Shown piece by piece: positions 46,046 through 55,701 of a stretch of DNA of 64,000 bases; position 1 is the first letter of the stretch; each line of letters opens with the position of its first letter. This DNA comes from an uncultured Fodinibius sp. GTDB taxonomy: Bacteria > Bacteroidota > Rhodothermia > Balneolales > Balneolaceae. The translations under genes were made by a program, and so were the position numbers. The notes under the pieces were generated by a model. That model saw nothing but the letters and a program-made list of their open reading frames with translations. It was not told the DNA's origin and made no database searches. The stretch spans positions 1 through 64,000 of the forward strand of contig CAJXMJ010000003.1 in NCBI GenBank assembly GCA_913056455.1, given 5' to 3'.

Positions 46046-46333
46046 TCAAGGTTTTTGAGTTACCGAATCCGCTTGTTGAGACTTCCATTTATCCTTTAGG
46101 ACGATTTGCCCGGTTGGCGTAATTATCTCTCTGGGTCCTGGTTTCTCCATGGGGAATTTGTTGATGCCGACCCCGGAATCTCGGTTTTCAGGGACGTAAT
46201 GATTGTGTGAGCCGTGATTTACGGCTGTGTACGGTTTGGGGTTAAAAAAGCCCAGTGAGTCTGCCAGGGCAAAGCCGGCGGCAATGAGCACTCCCAGTAT
46301 AAACAGGTATTTATATTTATTTTTTGATGTCAT
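46046..46333 (-). CDS. short membrane-anchored protein, unknown
   Basis: 95 residues with one N-terminal helix (YLFILGVLIAAGFALADSLG) and a polar chain containing NHGSHNHYVPEN, a possible metal-binding His cluster. It starts 8 bp after the DUF411 stop, so the two are likely co-transcribed. Confidence 0.6.
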   Translation of the reverse strand: MTSKNKYKYLFILGVLIAAGFALADSLGFFNPKPYTAVNHGSHNHYVPENRDSGVGINKFPMEKPGPREIITPTGQIVLKDKWKSQQADSVTQKP

Positions 46334-46341
46334 AGCGTCAT

Positions 46342-46824
46342 TTATGATTTAATCTTTCCAAAATATGCGACTTGGTCGGGTCCATTAAAAAAGTATACGT
46401 CAACGGGTCCAGGCTCTTCCGCCATACCCGGGGATTGAGACGGCATGCCGGGTACAGTAATACCCTTGGTGTTGGGTTGTTTTTTAAGCAGTTCCCGAAC
46501 TGCCTTGGCCGGGACATGCCCTTCTACGATGTATCCCCCGACAACTGCCGTATGGCAGGCACTGAGTTTATCTGGAACACCTTTTTGTTTCTTAACGGAG
46601 GAAAGCGTATCCGTCGGCTGTTCGGTCACCGAAAATCCATTTTCCTCCATATAGGTAGCCCATTTGGAGCAACACTGACAGTTCGGATTTTTGTACATAG
46701 TCACATTGACTGGTTCGGCTTTTATCGACTTTGTTTTAGGCTCTTCTTCTTGAGTACAAGCTGACGTTCCAACAATTAGAAAGAGCGCCGCCAAGATATA
46801 TGATGGAAAAAGTTTGTAATTCAT
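46342..46824 (-). CDS. DUF411 metal-binding protein
   Basis: 160 residues. N-terminal lipobox-like LIVGTSACTQEEE, then the family block TMYKNPNCQCCSKWATYM, SACHTAVVGGYIVEGHVPA and a closing PVDVYFF. The CQCC pair and SACHT motif are the conserved candidate copper ligands of DUF411 proteins, which accompany copper resistance genes. Probably a periplasmic copper binder. Confidence 0.85.
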   Translation of the reverse strand: MNYKLFPSYILAALFLIVGTSACTQEEEPKTKSIKAEPVNVTMYKNPNCQCCSKWATYMEENGFSVTEQPTDTLSSVKKQKGVPDKLSACHTAVVGGYIVEGHVPAKAVRELLKKQPNTKGITVPGMPSQSPGMAEEPGPVDVYFFNGPDQVAYFGKIKS

Positions 46825-46865
46825 TTTTTAGAGAGTCTAAGGTTACAGATTTATAATTTTTGGGA

Positions 46866-49382
46866 TTATGTTGATTTTTTTCGCTCGCGATCCCAGTGGC
46901 GGAGAATAGAGACACTGAATCCGGCTATCAGCACAAAGGTGCCCAGCCATACCAGCGACACAAACGGTTTTTCTTCGGCCGTCAGCAGTATCCATTCTTC
47001 TTTAGGTTTTTCGGTGATTCCTTTGAGGGTCAGTTCAATCTTGCCGGATTCTGGAAAAACGCGGGTAAATTGGACTTCAATATCATGATTGGCAAGTTTA
47101 GCAGGTGGCGAATATACCCAGTTTTTACCTCCGTCGGAATAAAGAGCGAATAAAGGGTTAATGCGGTATGGGGTTTGGTTGGCGTCATATGTTATGTCTA
47201 CCAGCGCTCGTACAGCTATAGAGGTACTGTCGGGAAGCTGAGATTGATCTACGGAGTTGTATTCCTGAAAGGTAAACGTATAATTCCCCATCTGAACCGA
47301 GTCTCCATTTGCAAGATTGATTTTTTGTGTCGGGATCGAGTCCTGTTGTGCCTTCTCCAGTTTTTTTGAGCCTGGTTGCATTACATTTTTGCCTTTATCT
47401 TCTTGCCTTTTTCTGAATTGTTCATTCTTGTGTTCCACATAGGAGCTGCCGGCCACATAGAGATAGATATCACTGAAAAACCCTGCCATCACATCTACAT
47501 CTACCGACCAATTAATAGTGGTATCGGCCCTGCCCATAGGATATACCTGGGGAGACAAATAAAAGGTATCATCATTTCCAGGTTCGTTCAGTCGTTCAAA
47601 TTTGATCTTATATTCCTGTTGGCCGGGGCGCTCTTGATTGCTGAGGGTGTACCCTTGATAGGTAACCTTGTATTTGTTGTTCACAACTTTGGGTTCATTC
47701 AACTTCAGCTCCAAAAAATTGACCGGCTGTGTAACCATGGTTCCATCTTCGTCTGTTACCTTGCCTTGTTTTATTGCTCGATTGTATTGTCTCACGGAAT
47801 GATCTAATAAATTGCCGTCATAAGCCGAGGAGGCCAGAAAGCCCAGCAGCATGATGCCAAATCCTATATGGCTCAAGGAGCCGCCGATCAGTCGCGGCTT
47901 TTGACGGGCCAGCCGAAACATAATGGAAGCATTTCCGAACAGGGCAAACCAGGCCGAAAGCAGGTATACCATGTAGTAAAGATCGCGTACCTCGCTAATA
48001 AAAATGGTTGCCAGGGTTGCCATACATGCACCAGCAACAGGCCAGAGCAGTTCTTGGGCCAGTGACTCAGCGTCCTGCCGTTTCCAGAACAGATATTGGC
48101 CGAATACCGTAAGAATAGCAGCCAATATAGCCAGCGGCATCGTCCACTCGTTATAAAAACTGATTTCCGGCGGTGTCGGATTTTCCACAAAAAGGCGTCC
48201 GATAATCGGGGAGCTAGTGCCGAGCGCGATAACCAAACTAATTAAGAACAACACCATAGCACCGGCGAAGGTCATGAATTCCCGACTTAACAATTTGGAT
48301 TCATTTCGCTGTGATGGAAGATCCTTGTACCGATATCCCAGCATGGCAATGCCTGTTCCCAGAATGACGATCATAAAAATGATAAGCTGATTGTATAGAC
48401 CCAGGTCCACAAAACTGTGGACGGAGGAATCGGCAAGCACGCCCGACCGGGTCAGAAAAGTTTCATAAACCACGGCCACATAGGCCAGCATGGCCAGAAT
48501 GATGGACGCCTTCTGGGAGGTGGAGCTTTTCCGCTGGATGAGCATGGTATGGATGCCAGCCGTCCCGATTAGCCAGGGAATAAAAGAGGCATTTTCTACG
48601 GGGTCCCAAGCCCAATAACCGCCGAATGAGAGGGTGACGTAGGCCCAGTACCCTCCCAAGAAGATCGCGGTAAACAGCGAAAGGTTAGCCCCGAGCGTCC
48701 AGGGCAGTGCTGCGTTTACCCATCCGTGGTATTTGCGTTTCCAGAGGGCGGCCATAGCAAAGCAGTAGGGCACGGCCATCATAGAAAACCCTAAAAATAG
48801 TGCTGGAGGGTGAATGACCATCCATGGGCTTTTGAGCAGATCATTCAATCCTTTACCATCAGATGGCATAAAATCGGGATTGGACTGGATAAACGGGGCA
48901 TTGGGCATGGCTTCGGCCAGCGAGCGGAAGGGGGAAGCGCCCAGGGTAAAACTGCCAAAATCAATGCCCAGAATCATTGAAAGTAGGAACAATTGATTCA
49001 GAGTCAGAAAAAACAGTACCGGCCCGCGATACGGTTCACGCACCCACTTCATTAGGCCTAATCCCATCAGCGCCGAAAACAAAATCCACAACATAAAACT
49101 ACCTTCTTGTCCCCCCCAAAAAGCGGAGATCAGGTATTTAAGTTGCAGGCTACTGCTGGTATAGTTGTAGACATAGTAATAGTTGAACTGGTGGGTTAGG
49201 ATCAGATAAAGCAGTATCCCGGAAGCAGCCAGAACCAACAGACCTTTGAGGCCAAACAGCCAGTTAGAAATCGTCAGATATTGCGTATTCTCCTTTTGAG
49301 AATACAGAAAGTATCCGATCAGGGATAAAAATCCCAGTAGAAAAGCGGTATTGATTAGTATGTTGCCGATTGTACCAAGCAT
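46866..49382 (-). CDS. ccmF: CcmF-type cytochrome c heme lyase
   Basis: 838 residues, larger than the usual 650. About fourteen helices with SAFWGGQEGSFMLWIL, the heme-handling WWD motif GGYWAWDPVENASFIPWL, and PALFLGFSMM. The last 300 residues are a large periplasmic domain with beta-rich segments and one final helix. CcmF joins heme to apocytochrome c. No other ccm genes lie nearby. It probably serves cytochromes such as the one fused to FTR1. Confidence 0.85.
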   Translation of the reverse strand: MLGTIGNILINTAFLLGFLSLIGYFLYSQKENTQYLTISNWLFGLKGLLVLAASGILLYLILTHQFNYYYVYNYTSSSLQLKYLISAFWGGQEGSFMLWILFSALMGLGLMKWVREPYRGPVLFFLTLNQLFLLSMILGIDFGSFTLGASPFRSLAEAMPNAPFIQSNPDFMPSDGKGLNDLLKSPWMVIHPPALFLGFSMMAVPYCFAMAALWKRKYHGWVNAALPWTLGANLSLFTAIFLGGYWAYVTLSFGGYWAWDPVENASFIPWLIGTAGIHTMLIQRKSSTSQKASIILAMLAYVAVVYETFLTRSGVLADSSVHSFVDLGLYNQLIIFMIVILGTGIAMLGYRYKDLPSQRNESKLLSREFMTFAGAMVLFLISLVIALGTSSPIIGRLFVENPTPPEISFYNEWTMPLAILAAILTVFGQYLFWKRQDAESLAQELLWPVAGACMATLATIFISEVRDLYYMVYLLSAWFALFGNASIMFRLARQKPRLIGGSLSHIGFGIMLLGFLASSAYDGNLLDHSVRQYNRAIKQGKVTDEDGTMVTQPVNFLELKLNEPKVVNNKYKVTYQGYTLSNQERPGQQEYKIKFERLNEPGNDDTFYLSPQVYPMGRADTTINWSVDVDVMAGFFSDIYLYVAGSSYVEHKNEQFRKRQEDKGKNVMQPGSKKLEKAQQDSIPTQKINLANGDSVQMGNYTFTFQEYNSVDQSQLPDSTSIAVRALVDITYDANQTPYRINPLFALYSDGGKNWVYSPPAKLANHDIEVQFTRVFPESGKIELTLKGITEKPKEEWILLTAEEKPFVSLVWLGTFVLIAGFSVSILRHWDRERKKST

Positions 49383-49501
49383 GATAAATCTGAATTAGGA
49401 AATAATGATTAATGAGTAACGGATATGCAATACGAAATATGACGGAGTTATCTCGTATTGGTTGAGAGAGTAAAAAACCTGAATAAAATTCTATCTCGTG
49501 G

Positions 49502-49948
49502 CTAATTCAGAAAGGTACTATTTAACAAAAAGATAGGAGGAGTGGGATAGGGAGTGAAAGTATCCAGCGAAAGATGACTGAATGGACCCTCATCGAAAAA
49601 GGTATAGATAAATGATTGGGTCGGCCAGGTAGCCTTCGTCAAATCTTTTTCGACAGGTAGCAGAGTCTTAAGATCAATAAAAGAATGGGAGAAAGTTTGC
49701 TGGCAAACTTCCCTGAAGGTACAACTATCTATTGGGTCTGTATTAGTCGAACTATTCGCATTCTCTACGTTACTCTCTGGACAGCATTCCACAGACTCAT
49801 TAGAAACACTAGCCACAAGTTGTGGCGTGGTTTCCATTTGACAGTACAGATTAACCGCGTGAAGTACGGATGGCAAAGTTATATTTGCTGCAAACATGAT
49901 CAGCAGCAAAAGTACAGCATGACGGTATTTCCTAATATTTCTTTCCAA
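49502..49948 (-). CDS. small secreted Cys-containing protein, unknown
   Basis: 148 residues. Signal peptide (AVLLLLIMFAANITLPSVLH), six Cys (LYCQMET, ECCPES, CTFREVC), a polar middle and an aromatic Pro-rich tail ending FLLNSTFLN. No domain recognised. It lies 120 bp upstream of ccmF on the same strand. Confidence 0.5.
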   Translation of the reverse strand: MERNIRKYRHAVLLLLIMFAANITLPSVLHAVNLYCQMETTPQLVASVSNESVECCPESNVENANSSTNTDPIDSCTFREVCQQTFSHSFIDLKTLLPVEKDLTKATWPTQSFIYTFFDEGPFSHLSLDTFTPYPTPPIFLLNSTFLN

Positions 49949-50110
49949 CGGATAGTTTCAATTCTAGAATGAAAAGAAGATAAGAAATTAGGTAATCATA
50001 ATAAATTAAGAAAACAACAGGACCCAATGCTGGTCATTAGTTCAGAAGGAATTACAAACCACTATCTTCTTAATCGTTTTGTTTGCGTTCATATTGGTTG
50101 TGGTTTATTT

Positions 50111-51328
50111 CTACTCCTGAAGTATAAGTTGGTTAGATAGGAGAAAATATATCCATCCCCTAAAAATCAAGAGAACAAATAAGGGATAGATGGCAGCGGG
50201 GATGTTTTGGTGAATCAAGAAAAATGTCATGGAAATAAGTAAAACTCCGAGGATGATTAGTTCAGTAAGTCGCCATGCTTCTGAAGGGCTTTTCTTTTTA
50301 GTGGTGAATAAAAAGAAACCTACAGGTGCTATTAGTGTCCATACGATATTTGCATTCCATTTGGTGACTGGATATGCAGAGAACAGCCAAAAGAAGACAA
50401 TGAGGATTCCCACTCCGCCAACAATATTAAAGAGAATGCGATCGACCCAACTCCAGAATAATGTCTTTTCGGGGAAGGCAATTCCGAACGGAACCATAAC
50501 AAAAAACAGTGACCAGAACGCAAGTTTTGGTGTTAAAAGTGGAGGGATGAGGCCCGTGTTATTCGAGGGAGCATAAATCGTTTGGCTAGTAACCAAAGCA
50601 ACAGAAGTGTCAGTCTTTTGAATATTAGCATTGCCAAAAATCTTTTTGAGTATGTCAGGTAGAAATAACGTTTTGGGACCGGTGGGAATATCGTCTGCAG
50701 GAAGCCCTAACAATATATTGATACCTAATTTAACCCATGGAACAGGTCTAAGATAGCTGTTAATAAATTGCCGATAACTTTTTTGATCGGCGTTTAATGA
50801 TCTTTGTAATAGGAGGCTATCACCGGTTGCGGCCTTAATAGCTTTAAATATTCGAGTCGTGCAATTATCATAGAAGAACTCGTAGGAATAGTACCGGTTT
50901 TCAGGTTGGGCATTAGTCTGCAGGTAATTGTATAATCGCTTGGTTTGCTTCGAACTAAGGTTGAGTCGTTGTTCAATTACAGCACGTCCATTTCTCAGGT
51001 AATCTTTCTTTGCGTTTTCAAAAGGAGTTATCGAAAGAAAGTATTGCAAGTTACCCAGCGCGAACTTCCAATAGAAGTCATCGGTATTAAAATCGAAAGT
51101 GCCATAATTATAGGTTTGGTCAATACCAGTTACCGGATCCTTAATCCGCAATGAGGTATGCCCAAAAAGGCTAAATAGTTGATCTCCCGGTTCAATGGTA
51201 AGAAGACTTGCTTTAGCTTTGCTTGAAAGGTCCTGCAGATTTGAGGGGGAAGATCCCTTTGCAGGAGATAAACCTGTAAACAGTAATAGAATTAATAGGT
51301 TTAATCCGCAGAAGATCATCCGCCGCAT
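50111..51328 (-). CDS. DUF4105-domain membrane protein
   Basis: 405 residues. Signal peptide, then the DUF4105 domain (SLLTIEPGDQLFSLFGHTSL, YNYGTFDF, FFYDNCTTRI) with conserved His and Asp-Asn-Cys that suggest a cysteine-type hydrolase, and about five membrane helices at the C-terminus. The family is common in Bacteroidota; substrate unknown. Confidence 0.85.
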   Translation of the reverse strand: MRRMIFCGLNLLILLLFTGLSPAKGSSPSNLQDLSSKAKASLLTIEPGDQLFSLFGHTSLRIKDPVTGIDQTYNYGTFDFNTDDFYWKFALGNLQYFLSITPFENAKKDYLRNGRAVIEQRLNLSSKQTKRLYNYLQTNAQPENRYYSYEFFYDNCTTRIFKAIKAATGDSLLLQRSLNADQKSYRQFINSYLRPVPWVKLGINILLGLPADDIPTGPKTLFLPDILKKIFGNANIQKTDTSVALVTSQTIYAPSNNTGLIPPLLTPKLAFWSLFFVMVPFGIAFPEKTLFWSWVDRILFNIVGGVGILIVFFWLFSAYPVTKWNANIVWTLIAPVGFFLFTTKKKSPSEAWRLTELIILGVLLISMTFFLIHQNIPAAIYPLFVLLIFRGWIYFLLSNQLILQE

Positions 51329-51380
51329 AAATAGTCAACCGTTCCTTACATAAATAGTTATTCCTTCAGGATAAAGCTCA

Positions 51381-53897
51381 TTATTCATATCCCAACAACC
51401 GGAGAGCATTGAAAACAACCAAAATAGTAGATCCTTCGTGCCCAACCACAGCCGGTCCAATATTAAGTCCAAAGATGGTCGCCGGTACCAGAATGGCAAC
51501 CATGCCCAGGCTGATCCAGAGGTTTTGTTTAATAATAGATTTTGTTTTACGGCTGAGTCCAATCGCAAAAGGAAGTACGGAAATCTTGTCAGCCATGAGT
51601 GCTACGTCGGCGGTTTCTAGGGCTACATCAGAGCCAGCCGCGCCCATAGCGATGCCCACTGTGCTATTTGCCATAGCGGGTGCATCATTTACTCCGTCAC
51701 CCACCATGGCAACATGGCCTTCGCCTTCACGCAGTTTTTTAACAGCCTCTACCTTGTTTTCCGGCAGCAGGTTCCCCTTGGGATCATCAATTCCAATAAC
51801 TTCAGCCACCGCATTAGCTACGCGCTGGTTGTCGCCGGTAAGCATAATGAGGTGAGCGAGACCGATATTGCGCAGTTTTTGTATCACTTCTTTGGCATCA
51901 TCTCGAGGAGTATCCATCAATCCCAAAATCCCCAAGTAGCGATCACCGCTTCTAACAATCATAGTAGTTTTGCCCTCGCTTTCCAGGGTTTCAACCTGTT
52001 TTCTTAGTTCATCAGATAATTTTATACCCTCTGATTCTTCAAATAATTCCAGGTTGCCAATATGTATAAGGGAACCGTTAAGTTTGGCTTTTACGCCGCG
52101 CCCGGTGATCGACTCCAGGTCTTCAGCGTCTGGCAAATCCGGGTTATTTAATTTTTCTTTTCCATCACGAACGACCGCAGCCGCCAGTGGGTGATCGCTG
52201 AGTGTCTCTACGGCCACTGCTATGCGTAGAAGTTCGGCTTCGTTTGATCCGTTGACCGGAATTATATCGGTCATTTTAGGTTCACCTTCCGTCAGGGTCC
52301 CGGTTTTGTCAAAGGCCAGCGCTTTTAAAATACCCAGATTTTCCAGCGGACGCCCTCCTTTGATAAGAACCCCACCACGAGCCGCGCGTCCTATACCGCT
52401 GAGTACGGCACTGGGAGTAGATATTGCCAGCGCACATGGACTTGCAGCCACCAGCACTGCCATCGACCGGTAAAAACTGTCAGCATATGATTCATCAATT
52501 ACTAAGAAAGCAAAATTGAGCAAGACCACGAGGCCCAGTACGGCAGGGACAAAATATTTTTCAAATTTGTCAGTAAATTGCTGCGTTGGAGATTTTTGAG
52601 CTTCCGCTTCATTAACCAGATTTATAAGTCGTGATAATGTAGAATCCTTGGAGAGTTTGGTTACTCGGACCTCCAAGCTACCGCTTCCGTTGATTGTTCC
52701 GGCAAATACCCGGTGTTTGTCTTTGATGGATTTTGGATCCTGCTCGATAACTTCCATATCCGTATATTCATGCTTGTCAATGGGAACGCTTTCGCCAGTG
52801 ATAGGTGCTTGATTTACGTTACTTTCCCCATTAATGATGATTCCATCAGCGGAAATCTTGTTATTGGGACGCACAACAATGGTGTCACCTACCTTTAGGT
52901 CTTCGACGGGAACTTCTTTGGTTTCTCCATTCTTTTTTTTCAGGGCCGTTTTGGGAGCTAGGTCCGCTAACCCTTTGATTGCCTCTCGGGCACGTCCCAT
53001 TGCATAGTGTTCCAGAGAATGGCCGAGGCTGAATAAGAACAGCAGCAAGGATCCTTCCGCCCAAGCCCCAAGAATTGCGGCTCCTATGGCTGCTACGAGC
53101 ATCAGGAAGTCGATTTCAAAATTTTCGGCTTTTATTTCAGTGTAAGCTTCTTGAACCAGGTAATACCCACCGAAGAAGTAAGCGCCGCAATACAGGACAA
53201 GTGATAACCAGCCGGGGATACCGCTGAAAAACGAGAGTCCGAATCCCACAGTAAGCAGGCCACCGCCAATAAGCGATAAAATAAGCTCGGTTTTCTCTCC
53301 AAAGATACCGCTGTGTTGTTGATCATGTGATTCGCCATCTCCATGGGCATCATTATTATGAGTCCGTTTGTCAGCATGGTCTTTTGATGTATCATACGAT
53401 ACGTCTTTTTGTGACCCATCCTTTTCGTCAATTATTGGCTTTTTATCATTGAAACCATCTGCCTGTTGTTTTACCGACAGGTTCATGGATTTCAACATGT
53501 TCAGAATTTCCTGTTCTGTAATTTTACTTTTGTTGAACTCAATACGAATCCACCCCGTTGCTCCAGCATAGGCATCAACAATTCCTTGTAGTTCTTCCAA
53601 GCGGCGGGTAATTGAACGAGCCCGCCGAGGATGAGGAATTTCTTCCACTTCTACTAACAGGTGTCCAAATTTGTCATGGAGCTCAGCTCCAGCCTGCCGG
53701 GCAAGAGATTTAATTCGATGCAGCGTAATTATATCGGGATCAAAATGTATGCAGAGTTTGGGCTTTCCGTTACTTTTTATATGTACTCGAAGAACTCCTT
53801 CACGCCCCTCCACCATATTTATCAGCCGGGAAACACATTGATCCTCAGTATCGGGAATATCAGGCAGTAAAAGGGGAAGCTCGAGCGTTAGTTTCTC
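51381..53897 (-). CDS. P1B-4-type heavy-metal ATPase
   Basis: 838 residues from ATG 53897; a start at 53939 would overlap the preceding gene. Two HMA-like folds without CxxC at the N-terminus, a His/Asp-rich linker (NNDAHGDGESHDQQHSG), then the membrane core. The TM6 motif is SPC (AASPCALAISTP) and TM8 has HEGST, the pair that defines P1B-4 pumps for Co, Zn or Fe. Phosphorylation site DKTGTLTEG and hinge MVGDGVNDAPAM are intact. Exports divalent metal. Confidence 0.9.
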   Translation of the reverse strand, partial: EKLTLELPLLLPDIPDTEDQCVSRLINMVEGREGVLRVHIKSNGKPKLCIHFDPDIITLHRIKSLARQAGAELHDKFGHLLVEVEEIPHPRRARSITRRLEELQGIVDAYAGATGWIRIEFNKSKITEQEILNMLKSMNLSVKQQADGFNDKKPIIDEKDGSQKDVSYDTSKDHADKRTHNNDAHGDGESHDQQHSGIFGEKTELILSLIGGGLLTVGFGLSFFSGIPGWLSLVLYCGAYFFGGYYLVQEAYTEIKAENFEIDFLMLVAAIGAAILGAWAEGSLLLFLFSLGHSLEHYAMGRAREAIKGLADLAPKTALKKKNGETKEVPVEDLKVGDTIVVRPNNKISADGIIINGESNVNQAPITGESVPIDKHEYTDMEVIEQDPKSIKDKHRVFAGTINGSGSLEVRVTKLSKDSTLSRLINLVNEAEAQKSPTQQFTDKFEKYFVPAVLGLVVLLNFAFLVIDESYADSFYRSMAVLVAASPCALAISTPSAVLSGIGRAARGGVLIKGGRPLENLGILKALAFDKTGTLTEGEPKMTDIIPVNGSNEAELLRIAVAVETLSDHPLAAAVVRDGKEKLNNPDLPDAEDLESITGRGVKAKLNGSLIHIGNLELFEESEGIKLSDELRKQVETLESEGKTTMIVRSGDRYLGILGLMDTPRDDAKEVIQKLRNIGLAHLIMLTGDNQRVANAVAEVIGIDDPKGNLLPENKVEAVKKLREGEGHVAMVGDGVNDAPAMANSTVGIAMGAAGSDVALETADVALMADKISVLPFAIGLSRKTKSIIKQNLWISLGMVAILVPATIFGLNIGPAVVGHEGSTILVVFNALRLLGYE

Positions 53898-53911
53898 CAT
53901 GGCATTTCTTG

Positions 53912-54277
53912 TTAATGTTCTTCTCGGGTCCATTTCCACGCGTCTCCAGCCCGGTCGATAGGAAAGAATTTAAGTTCCTCTTTTGTAATAGGGTCCATAA
54001 GCTGGGTGCCCCACTGTTGCCATTTCTTTTCGCCAACAATGGCTATACGATCAAAATAACCCATGTATTCGGCATCAAGCTGCAGGTCTTTCCAAAACGA
54101 TGCAGTATCGTGCCATCCCCCAAAATCTTCCAGAATCATAATTAAATGGGGGTCATCAGATGCAGTTGTAAATTTGTTTAAAGCCGGTTCGAGGTCATCC
54201 AGGTCTTCCTTCGAAAGTGTTCCGGATGCTTTAATGGCAAGAATATCGTCATCAGTATGGGCATTCACTTCAATCAT
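53912..54277 (-). CDS. SpoIIAA-like (STAS/SEC14-type) protein
   Basis: 121 residues from ATG 54277; ATG 54337 adds 20 residues. ILAIKASGTLSKEDLDDLEP, LIMILEDFGGWHD, FDRIAIVGEKKWQQW and FFPIDRAGDAWKW match the SpoIIAA-like family. Cytosolic, with an unknown ligand. It ends 14 bp before the P1B-4 ATPase start, so the two are likely co-expressed. Confidence 0.8.
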   Translation of the reverse strand: MIEVNAHTDDDILAIKASGTLSKEDLDDLEPALNKFTTASDDPHLIMILEDFGGWHDTASFWKDLQLDAEYMGYFDRIAIVGEKKWQQWGTQLMDPITKEELKFFPIDRAGDAWKWTREEH

Positions 54278-54461
54278 AATACTCTGTGGTTTTCTTCGAC
54301 CTTTAATTTCTACTCCCAAAATAACTTCCGGCACCAAGAGGCTCTTGCATCTTTTTGTTATTCTTGTGCAAAATTATGAGGAAAATGATCCGGGACAGCG
54401 TGTTATAAGGCATCATGCAGTCAGCAGACTTGTTAGTGATTGATAGAAAAGTGGATTCCTG

Positions 54462-54674
54462 CTAACAGCAATGTTGCTCTTCCTGTTGAACAGGAGGACA
54501 GGGCGTATCACCAAACGAACAAAACACGCAACAATCACCTTTGTTGGGCTTAAGTAGGGTACCACAGCTGGGGCATTCCCAAAAATATTGGCAGGAATCG
54601 GTCGGCATGGTTTCAGTCAGTTCTTCTCTGCATTCAGGACAGGTAATTGTTGACTTTAACTGCAGATTGTTCAT
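54462..54674 (-). CDS. GDCCVxC-domain small protein, second copy
   Basis: 70 residues, closely similar to 15559-15771 (shared TMPTDSCQYFWECP and GDCCVFCSFGDTPCPP). Zinc-knuckle pairs CPECR and CPSCG and a CC end are kept. The start overlaps the regulator stop by 4 nt, as in the MerR pair. Probably thiophilic metal binding. Confidence 0.88.
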   Translation of the reverse strand: MNNLQLKSTITCPECREELTETMPTDSCQYFWECPSCGTLLKPNKGDCCVFCSFGDTPCPPVQQEEQHCC

Positions 54675-55237
54675 AATCGATCAATTGAATTTCGTTTATT
54701 TTCCTTGATCTCTTTGAAATGCGACGGCGACAACCCGGTTTCTTTTTTGAACTGCCGGGAAAAATGTTGCTGGCTGCTGTAGTCGAGTTCCAGGGCGATC
54801 TGGCTTAGTGGTTTTTCACCGTACACGATGAGTTCTTTGGCCCGTTCAATTTTCTGCAGGATAAAGTAACGCTCGATAGACTTGCCTTCGACTCCGGAAA
54901 ACAGGCGGCTGAGGTGTTGGTAGTCTTTGTGAATGTTCTCAGAGAGATAATCTGACAAGTTCTTTTCCAATGGTTCATCTGATCGAACTTGTCGGATAAT
55001 GAGCTGCTTAATCTGTTCTACAATACGGCTGTTTTCATCATCGATAATGTCAAAGCCATTATTGCGAATAATAGATACCAATCGCTCATAATCTTTCTCG
55101 CTAACAGCTTCGGAAAGATATAGCTCACCAAGTTCAATCTTTTGGACATCGAAACCGGCATCGGTGAGTTTTTCCTGCAGAACTTCAGCACAATGGCTGC
55201 ACACCATGTTTTTGATATGAAAATGTTTGTTATCCAT
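54671..55237 (-). CDS. HMA-domain fused AraC-family regulator
   Basis: 188 residues. The N-terminal 70 form an HMA domain with metal site NMVCSHCAEVLQEKL. The C-terminal 110 are an AraC DNA-binding domain: LSRLFSGVEGKSIERYFILQ, then LDYSSQQHFSRQFKKETGLS. It probably senses a soft or divalent metal directly and regulates the cus and GDCCVxC genes. It lacks a classical AraC ligand domain. Confidence 0.85.
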   Translation of the reverse strand: MDNKHFHIKNMVCSHCAEVLQEKLTDAGFDVQKIELGELYLSEAVSEKDYERLVSIIRNNGFDIIDDENSRIVEQIKQLIIRQVRSDEPLEKNLSDYLSENIHKDYQHLSRLFSGVEGKSIERYFILQKIERAKELIVYGEKPLSQIALELDYSSQQHFSRQFKKETGLSPSHFKEIKENKRNSIDRL

Positions 55238-55264
55238 AGACTAAAAGTATGATAATTTGAGAAA

Positions 55265-55292
55265 ACTGCCACTGCGGTCAAGCAGTGACAGT
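55265..55292 (-). terminator. terminator after the P-II gene
   Basis: ACTGCCACTGC and GCAGTGACAGT form a hairpin (one mismatch) and on the minus strand TTTTCTC follows. It separates the cusCBA/P-II unit from the regulator unit and resembles the hairpin at 38026-38055. Confidence 0.75.
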
Positions 55293-55317
55293 CTCGGGGA
55301 TGGTCATGGGATTTTGG

Positions 55318-55635
55318 TCATCGTATGACATCGTCATCAGTTTCCCCGGTTCGGATTCGTACGGCTTTTTCAATATTGGATACGAAAATTTTTCCGTCCC
55401 CGTAATTACCGGTCTGCCCTTCCTCAACGATCACAGAGATTATTTCTTCTACTCGCTCTGTCGGGATCACAGTTTCCAGCTTGACCATTTCAACTAATTT
55501 TGCCGGTCCCTCTTTGGGATGTCCCCAGCCGCGCACGTCACTCAGGGTAATACCGGGAGCGTCTTCAAGAGATTCCAGTGCATCCACGACATATCTAATC
55601 ATATTTGGTTTAATAAATGCTTTTAGTTCTTTCAT
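55318..55635 (-). CDS. P-II family protein associated with a metal efflux pump
   Basis: 105 residues. MKELKAFIKPNMIRYVVDAL, the GITLSDVRGWGHPKEGP turn, a T-loop lacking the usual uridylylated Tyr context, VEEIISVIVEEGQTGNYGDG and IFVSNIEKAVRIRTGE give a P-II fold. It follows cusA by 66 bp in the same unit, not amtB or glnA. P-II proteins of this kind beside heavy-metal RND pumps form a known side group; their ligand in such systems is not clear to me. Confidence 0.85.
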   Translation of the reverse strand: MKELKAFIKPNMIRYVVDALESLEDAPGITLSDVRGWGHPKEGPAKLVEMVKLETVIPTERVEEIISVIVEEGQTGNYGDGKIFVSNIEKAVRIRTGETDDDVIR

Positions 55636-55701
55636 AGCAGTAAAGGTTTAATTAAGACCTGCCAGGTTTCCCAAAACCGACAGGTCTATCTAATTGGAAA
55701 T

